DNA of 35,728 bases from an uncultured Chlamydiae bacterium (GTDB lineage Bacteria > Chlamydiota > Chlamydiia > Chlamydiales > Rhabdochlamydiaceae): assembly GCA_903824495.1 (NCBI GenBank), contig CAIJXB010000009.1:1-35728 (forward strand), given 5' to 3'. A program made the position numbers and the translations under genes. The notes below the pieces were generated by a model. It was given only the letters and a program-made list of their open reading frames with translations. It did not search any database and was not told where the DNA came from. Shown here in pieces: positions 31,389 through 35,728 of this stretch. How positions within the stretch are numbered: position 1 is the first letter of the stretch; every line of letters begins with the position of its first letter.

Positions 31389-31697
31389 ATGCAAACCCTC
31401 ACTGAAGAAGAATTTTTAAAACTGACCAAACTATGCCGTATCGAATGCACGGATGAGGAAAAAAAAGCCCTTTCCTCTAATATTTCAAAAATTCTCGCTT
31501 ACATCGATCTATTGCAAGAGGTTGATACAAAAGATGTTCCGCCTTGCTCACACGTCATGGAGCAGCTTTCTAATATCATGCGCGAGGACAAGGTCGGACC
31601 TACTCTCCCACGGGAAGAGTTCCTCTCGAACGCTCCAGCACATATCGGTGGAATGATCCGCGTCCCTCCTATCATCCAGACAAAATCTTCAAACTAG
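31389..31697 (+). CDS. gatC: Glutamyl/aspartyl-tRNA amidotransferase subunit C
   Basis: GatC helps assemble GatA and GatB. The ATG at 31389 gives 102 residues, the normal size, starting MQTLTEEEFLKLTKLCRIEC and containing ISKILAYIDLLQEVDTKDVPPCSHV and the C-terminal MREDKVGP signature. The frame is open further upstream, but that part is not GatC-like. TTGTCA at 31271-31276 with a poor -10 downstream is a weak promoter candidate. It leads gatC-gatA-gatB-sui1. Confidence 0.92.
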   Translation: MQTLTEEEFLKLTKLCRIECTDEEKKALSSNISKILAYIDLLQEVDTKDVPPCSHVMEQLSNIMREDKVGPTLPREEFLSNAPAHIGGMIRVPPIIQTKSSN

Positions 31698-31709
31698 AGA
31701 CCTTTTTCT

Positions 31710-33173
31710 ATGTACCAACTCTCAGCCCTTGAAATCCACGATCTTTTTATGACCGGAAAGGCCTCTGCCCGCTCGATTGCCGAGTACTTCTTAAAAAGAA
31801 TCGAAGAAAATGATGAAAAGACAAATGCCTTCCTCTCTACTTTCAACGCTAGAGTTCTAGAAAAGGCAGATCTTCTCGACCAAAAGAAAAAAGAAGGAAA
31901 GCCTCTTGGAAAGATGGCAGGCGTTCCGATCGCTGTCAAAGACAACATCCACGTGCATGGCGAGATCACTACCTGCGCTTCTAAATTTCTAGAAAACTAT
32001 AGAGCAGTGTTTGATGCAAGTGTCACGCGCTTTTTAGAAGAAGAGGACGCCCTTTTAATTGGCAAAACGAATCTCGATGAGTTTGCTATGGGATCCTTTA
32101 CAGAAAACTCCGCTTTTCAAACTTCTAAAAACCCATGGAACCTTGCCTGCTCCCCTGGAGGATCTTCTGGTGGATCTGCTGCAGCCGTTGCTGCAAGGCT
32201 CTGTCCTCTAGCTCTAGGTAGTGACACGGGAGGATCGATCAGGCAGCCTGCAGCTCTTTCTGGAGTCGTTGGCTTTAAGCCCACCTATGGCAGAATATCC
32301 CGTTATGGTCTTGTTGCCTTTGCTTCTTCTTTAGATCAAATAGGACCTCTGGCCACTTCGGTAGCAGATGCGGCTTACCTAATGGAAACGCTTAGCAAGC
32401 CTTGCTCCAAAGATTCCACTAACTTAAAAGAACCAACAGAACCCTACCTCTCCTTACTCGAAAAACCGATTCAAGGAATGAAGCTTGGAGTACCTTGGAA
32501 GTTTTTAGAGTCTTTAGATCCTGTGGCCAAAGCCAACTTTGAAAAGAGCCTTGAAGTCTTTAAGAAGTTAGGGGTAGAGACCGTTGAAGTAGACCTAGAC
32601 ATCCTTAAGTATTCGATTGCGATCTACTACATTTTGGCAACCGCTGAAGCTTCTACCAATTTAGCCAGATATGACGGAATCCGCTATGGCCTGCGCTCTT
32701 CGAAAGCAAAGACTTTGGATGAAGTGTATGAGTTTTCTAAACAAGAAGGCTTTGGACCCGAAGTTAAAAGACGTATCCTACTTGGCACCTACGTCCTATC
32801 TTCCGGTTATAAAGATGCCTATTATAAAAAGGCTCAACAAGTAAGAACCTTAGTGATAAGGAAGTTCAAAGAGGCATTTGGCATGTGCGATCTGATCGCA
32901 ATGCCCTGCGCTCCTCTTCCAGCTCCTGAGATTGGAAGCATCCAAGACCCGTTGCAGATTTACTTACAAGACATCTACACCATCTCAGCAAATTTAGCAG
33001 GCCTTCCTGCTATAAGCATCCCTTCCGGGTTTAGTGAAGATAAAAAACCTCTTGGGTTCCAACTTCTTGGAGATTTTATGCAAGATGCTAAAGTGTTGCA
33101 AGTCGCTCACCACTTTGAGAAGGCAACTACCTTTAATAAACAGATCCCACCCTTATTCCACTCCGAGGCATAA
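31710..33173 (+). CDS. gatA: Glutamyl/aspartyl-tRNA amidotransferase subunit A
   Basis: GatA is the glutaminase that releases ammonia for GatB. The 487-residue amidase shows the Lys of the Ser-cisSer-Lys triad in AVKDNIHVHG, and both serines in the GGSSGGSAAAVAA and GSDTGGSIRQPAALSGVVGFKPTYG block. YGLVAFASSLDQIGP and the C-terminal NLAGLPAISIPSGF are also conserved. It lies 12 bp after gatC and 3 bp before gatB. Confidence 0.96.
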   Translation: MYQLSALEIHDLFMTGKASARSIAEYFLKRIEENDEKTNAFLSTFNARVLEKADLLDQKKKEGKPLGKMAGVPIAVKDNIHVHGEITTCASKFLENYRAVFDASVTRFLEEEDALLIGKTNLDEFAMGSFTENSAFQTSKNPWNLACSPGGSSGGSAAAVAARLCPLALGSDTGGSIRQPAALSGVVGFKPTYGRISRYGLVAFASSLDQIGPLATSVADAAYLMETLSKPCSKDSTNLKEPTEPYLSLLEKPIQGMKLGVPWKFLESLDPVAKANFEKSLEVFKKLGVETVEVDLDILKYSIAIYYILATAEASTNLARYDGIRYGLRSSKAKTLDEVYEFSKQEGFGPEVKRRILLGTYVLSSGYKDAYYKKAQQVRTLVIRKFKEAFGMCDLIAMPCAPLPAPEIGSIQDPLQIYLQDIYTISANLAGLPAISIPSGFSEDKKPLGFQLLGDFMQDAKVLQVAHHFEKATTFNKQIPPLFHSEA

Positions 33174-33176
33174 TAT

Positions 33177-34631
33177 ATGGAACACAGTCCCTGGGAAGCC
33201 GTTATCGGTCTTGAGATCCACGTACAGCTCAATACCCAAACCAAAATTTTTAGCCACGCTCCAAACCGTTTTGGAGATGAACCTAATACAAACATCACAG
33301 ATGTTTGTACAGGTCAGCCTGGAACTCTTCCTGTCCTCAACCAAGAAGTGGTGAGAAAAGCTGTTCAATTTGGATGCGCTGTAGGAGCTCAAGTAGCCCC
33401 TTTTAGTAAATTTGATCGTAAATCATACTTCTATCCGGACAGTCCTCGTAACTATCAGATCACACAATTCGAATACCCCATCGTTCTAGGGGGATCTATC
33501 GTAGTGAAAGTGGACGGAGAAACGAAAGAGTTTGCGATCAATAGAGCACACCTTGAAGATGACTCCGGTATGCTTAAGCATTTTAGCAATTTTGGAGGTG
33601 TGGACTACAATAGAGCCGGCACTCCCCTTATTGAAATCGTTTCCGAGCCTTGCATCCATTCCGCTAAAGAGGCCGTAGCCTATGCAACAACCATCAAAGC
33701 GATCATGGAATATTTGGATGCTTCTGATTGCAACATGGATGAAGGATCTCTTCGTATCGATGCCAACATCTCTGTGAAGCTTAAAACAGAAAACACACTC
33801 CGTCCCAAAATCGAGATCAAGAACATGAACTCGTTTAGTAATATGGAACTGGCCATCGACGCAGAAATTCAGCGTCAGATCCATCTTTATACGCTTCATG
33901 CCAATAAATCTCCTAAAGAAGTGATCTTGCCTGGAACTTACAGGTTCGATCCGGACAAGAAAGCCACCGTCCTCATGCGAACCAAAGAAGCCGCAGAAGA
34001 CTACCGCTACTTTCCAGAGCCTGATCTTGTACCGATTATCCTTTCTCCTGAGTACATTGAAGGGATACGCCTTTCCTTGCCAGAGCTTCCTCAGCAGCGC
34101 TTTAAACGCTATGTAGAAGTCTTAAATCTACCTGAAGCAACAGCCATAACCCTTATCAACGAAAAGTCGCTTTGTGATTATTTTGAAGAAGGGCTTTCTA
34201 TCTGTAAAAATCCAAAATCTCTTGCCAACTGGATTTTAGTAGAGTTTGTTGGAAGGATCAAAGATTCAGGCAAGACGCTTAAAGAGTTTGGGCTTTTGAG
34301 CAAAGAAGTAGCTTCTCTTGTCAATAAGATCGAAGAAGGTAAATTAACAGGCAAGATTGCTAAAAGTGTCGCAGATGACATGGTCGCAAATCCCCTTCTC
34401 ACCTGTGATGAGATCATTGAAAAGAATCCAGATTATAAGCCGCTCAGCGATACTGCATCGATTGAAAAGCTCATCGATCAGGTTCTTGCCGAGAATCCTC
34501 AATCCATCATTGACTATAAGGCCGGAAAAACCAAAGCCTTTGCCTATCTAATAGGACAGGTGATGAAGCTTTGTAAAGGAACCGCCTCTCCTTCCATTTT
34601 AAATGAACTTCTTTTAAAGAAGTTATCCTAA
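33177..34631 (+). CDS. gatB: Glutamyl/aspartyl-tRNA amidotransferase subunit B
   Basis: GatB phosphorylates Glu-tRNA(Gln) or Asp-tRNA(Asn) and completes amidation. The 484-residue protein has the GatB/E core (WEAVIGLEIHVQLNTQTKIFSHAPNRFG, FDRKSYFYPDSPRNYQITQ, HLEDDSGML, YNRAGTPLIEIVSEP, NMDEGSLRIDANISV, EIKNMNSF, RTKEAAEDYRYFPEPDL) and a C-terminal YqeY-like tail (DYKAGKTKAFAYLIGQVMK). GAGG lies before the ATG. The stop overlaps the next start as TAATG. Confidence 0.96.
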   Translation: MEHSPWEAVIGLEIHVQLNTQTKIFSHAPNRFGDEPNTNITDVCTGQPGTLPVLNQEVVRKAVQFGCAVGAQVAPFSKFDRKSYFYPDSPRNYQITQFEYPIVLGGSIVVKVDGETKEFAINRAHLEDDSGMLKHFSNFGGVDYNRAGTPLIEIVSEPCIHSAKEAVAYATTIKAIMEYLDASDCNMDEGSLRIDANISVKLKTENTLRPKIEIKNMNSFSNMELAIDAEIQRQIHLYTLHANKSPKEVILPGTYRFDPDKKATVLMRTKEAAEDYRYFPEPDLVPIILSPEYIEGIRLSLPELPQQRFKRYVEVLNLPEATAITLINEKSLCDYFEEGLSICKNPKSLANWILVEFVGRIKDSGKTLKEFGLLSKEVASLVNKIEEGKLTGKIAKSVADDMVANPLLTCDEIIEKNPDYKPLSDTASIEKLIDQVLAENPQSIIDYKAGKTKAFAYLIGQVMKLCKGTASPSILNELLLKKLS

Positions 34632-34909
34632 TGCCATTTACCTTTGATGGACAGTGGGTCCCAGCCGAGGACCCTTCTAAAAAGAAATCAGGACCTGTTA
34701 AAGTACGCCTTGTGAAAAGAAAGCAAAGCGTACTTACCGTCATTTTGAATCTTTCTCTTTCTGAAAAAGAACTCATAGACCTAGCCTCTAAAATTAAGAA
34801 GAAGCTTGGATGTGGAGGGGCTGTCAAAGATGCTGATATTGAGATTCAAGGTGATAAAGTAGAGCAGGTGAAGAAGCTTTTAGAGGACGTGGGAATCAAG
34901 TCTTCTTAA
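34631..34909 (+). CDS. SUI1/eIF1-like translation factor
   Basis: This 92-residue protein matches the bacterial YciH-type SUI1 family. KVRLVKRKQSVLTVILNLSL is followed by LIDLASKIKKKLGCGGAVKDADIEIQGDKVEQVKKLLEDVGI, the typical alpha/beta core with the basic KKKLGCGG loop. Such proteins resemble eukaryotic eIF1 and may check start-codon choice, though the bacterial role is poorly known. It is translationally coupled to gatB. No clear terminator follows; a small CCATA/TATGG hairpin at 34935-34948 lacks a T-tract. Confidence 0.85.
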   Translation: MPFTFDGQWVPAEDPSKKKSGPVKVRLVKRKQSVLTVILNLSLSEKELIDLASKIKKKLGCGGAVKDADIEIQGDKVEQVKKLLEDVGIKSS

Positions 34910-34956
34910 GACATGATTTTCCTGATTCAACAGCCCATACTTATATGGACAAAATT

Positions 34957-35514
34957 TCAATCCTTCTTCTTTTTGCTGGTACTAACAGGAAGCAATCTGG
35001 AAGGATAAGATTGAATTGAACCTCCACTCCATTCATGCAATGCGCTAAGATGAAGAAAAACTGATTTGAAGCAGTTCAACTCCTCACTAAAATCCGTAGA
35101 AATGTCGATTTGAGTTAGATCTGACGCATAATATGGATCTTCTAAATTTAAAATTAGAATCCCTTTCCCATATTCCTTAAGCAAGGTTTGATAGCCTACT
35201 TTCTCATCTTTTTTCTTGATAGAGTAAATCAAGTCAGCATGTATAGCTTTCCAATAACCGTTTGGGAAATGATAGTCAAAAGTCCCTTCATAAGAAGAGC
35301 AGTTATTCACTGCTTTCGCAAAAGACGCATGTTTATTTTGGGTTTGCCCCAACCATACACTTGTCACTTCTATCCACTCAAAACGTCCATCTTGATGCTT
35401 AATGATAGCATCAGGAGGAACTGAACCTAAGGGACGGCTAATCTGAACATCTCCCATTTGCTGGCAATATAGATTAATAGCAGCATCTTCTCCATCTCTA
35501 GTGCGCGTGGCCAT
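34957..35514 (-). CDS. Orphan protein with possible PD-(D/E)XK nuclease-like core
   Basis: I cannot name a family for this 185-residue protein. The N-terminal half fits a restriction-endonuclease-like pattern: an acidic helix (E9-DAAINLYCQQMG), then PPDAIIKHQDG (D35) and FEWIEVTSVW (E49-V-T51). The usual Lys of the E-x-K element is Thr here, so activity is doubtful or the fold assignment wrong. The rest has a hydrophobic strand followed by an acidic loop (GILILNLEDPYYASDL), and the end is Lys-rich (STSKKKKD). No signal peptide or membrane helix is seen. It lies downstream of the rRNA terminator on the same strand, behind a large inverted repeat. Confidence 0.6.
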   Translation of the reverse strand: MATRTRDGEDAAINLYCQQMGDVQISRPLGSVPPDAIIKHQDGRFEWIEVTSVWLGQTQNKHASFAKAVNNCSSYEGTFDYHFPNGYWKAIHADLIYSIKKKDEKVGYQTLLKEYGKGILILNLEDPYYASDLTQIDISTDFSEELNCFKSVFLHLSALHEWSGGSIQSYPSRLLPVSTSKKKKD

Positions 35515-35531
35515 ATATACCTGTTATTTAC

Positions 35532-35577
35532 GGTACAAATCTGCGGACTATTTCATCTGTGTCCGCAATATTGTACC
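35532..35577. repeat. 17-base inverted repeat upstream of the orphan gene
   Basis: Arms GGTACAAATCTGCGGAC (35532-35548) and GTCCGCAATATTGTACC (35561-35577) pair at 14 of 17 positions, with two fully matched 7-base blocks at the ends and a 12-bp spacer. It lies 18 bp before the orphan gene start and 14 bp beyond the 5S terminator tract. It could be an operator, a leader hairpin or a recombination site. It has no poly-T tract, so it is not an intrinsic terminator. Confidence 0.7.
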
Positions 35578-35591
35578 AATATAAAAAAGAC

Positions 35592-35626
35592 AAAAAAAAT
35601 CCCCCTAGATCTTTCGACCTAGAGGG
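35592..35626 (-). terminator. Intrinsic terminator of the rRNA operon
   Basis: The minus-strand RNA folds into an 11-bp stem (arms 35616-35626 and 35601-35611) closed by a GAAA tetraloop and followed by A and eight U. Two of the pairs are G-U in this strand but would be mismatches on the other strand, which sets the direction. It lies about 12 nt after the 5S rRNA 3' end. Confidence 0.9.
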
Positions 35627-35637
35627 CGTGTAAAAAA

Positions 35638-35728
35638 ACCTTGGCGGCGACCTACTCTTCCATACTCTTGTGTATAGTACCATCGGCGATGAGGGGCTTG
35701 ACTTCTGAGTTCGGGATGGGTTCAGGTA
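35638..35728 (-). rRNA. rrf: 5S ribosomal RNA, 5' end outside window
   Basis: The minus strand carries the 3' three-quarters of a 5S rRNA. It contains the universal CCGAACTCAGAAG block (loop B/helix III), CGCCGATGGTACT, and GAGTAGGTCGCCGCCAAGG at the 3' end. About 91 of roughly 115-120 nt are visible, and the 5' end lies beyond base 35728. By position it is the last gene of an rRNA operon (23S expected to the right). The exact 3' end is approximate. Confidence 0.93.

Noticed and set aside
34935..34948. CCATA/TATGG hairpin after the SUI1-like gene as a terminator
   Set aside because: Only 5 bp of stem and no T-tract.
35532..35577. Inverted repeat as an insertion-sequence end
   Set aside because: No matching copy is visible on the other side of the orphan gene, no transposase and no target duplication.

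Overview
The window looks like chromosomal DNA of a member of the Chlamydiota, most likely an environmental (Parachlamydiales-type) chlamydia. The main reasons are: a DUF378 gene next to gatC-gatA-gatB; a short RodZ next to RNase HIII (a neighbourhood I remember from the start of the Chlamydia trachomatis genome, around CT001-CT009); a protein kinase-like/FGE-sulfatase fusion like chlamydial Pkn1; and eukaryote-like accessory proteins. Genes are dense, many overlap by 4-11 bp, and GTG/TTG starts with good Shine-Dalgarno sequences are frequent. Assignment is by sequence recognition only; no database search was run.

Layout. 1-1530: the 3' part of a eukaryotic-type protein kinase gene, open to the left edge. 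1502-4056 (minus): the RNA/ribosome modification pair rlmI and rimO. 4183-8004 (plus): an overlapping oppBCDF peptide-transporter operon without a substrate-binding protein. 7991-9364 (minus): a membrane-anchored class III cyclase-like protein that has lost most catalytic residues. 9522-11080 (plus): two neighbouring paralogues of an unrecognised helical repeat family. 11077-17681 (minus): a complete aerotolerance-type operon moxR-DUF58-DUF4381-batA-batB/C-batD. 17740-18669 (minus): ispH. 18796-19770 (plus): a YheT-type hydrolase. 19850-20878 (minus): an adenosine deaminase-like enzyme with a signal peptide. 20982-23156 (minus): a pseudokinase/FGE-sulfatase fusion and rodZ. 23388-26896 (plus): rnhC, recN and a predicted outer-membrane barrel. 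26949-28218 (minus): a secreted protein and a Yip1-type membrane protein.

28465-30859 is an accessory patch: a protein with a textbook eukaryotic IQ motif, a 58-residue secreted acidic protein, a 132-residue unknown protein and a TIGR01777-type NAD(P)-epimerase. 30929-34909 holds the DUF378 protein (minus) and gatC-gatA-gatB-sui1 (plus), which supply amidotransferase-made Gln-tRNA/Asn-tRNA and an eIF1-like factor. 34957-35514 (minus) is an orphan protein with a possible PD-(D/E)XK-like core, preceded by a large inverted repeat. The window ends inside a 5S rRNA gene (minus) with a clear intrinsic terminator.

The strongest second-look items are the repeat-protein pair with terminator-like hairpins at matching codons, the IQ-motif protein, the pseudo-cyclase, the small acidic secreted protein, and the inverted repeat plus nuclease-like orphan beside the rRNA operon. 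I found no CRISPR array, tRNA, insertion sequence or complete mobile element.
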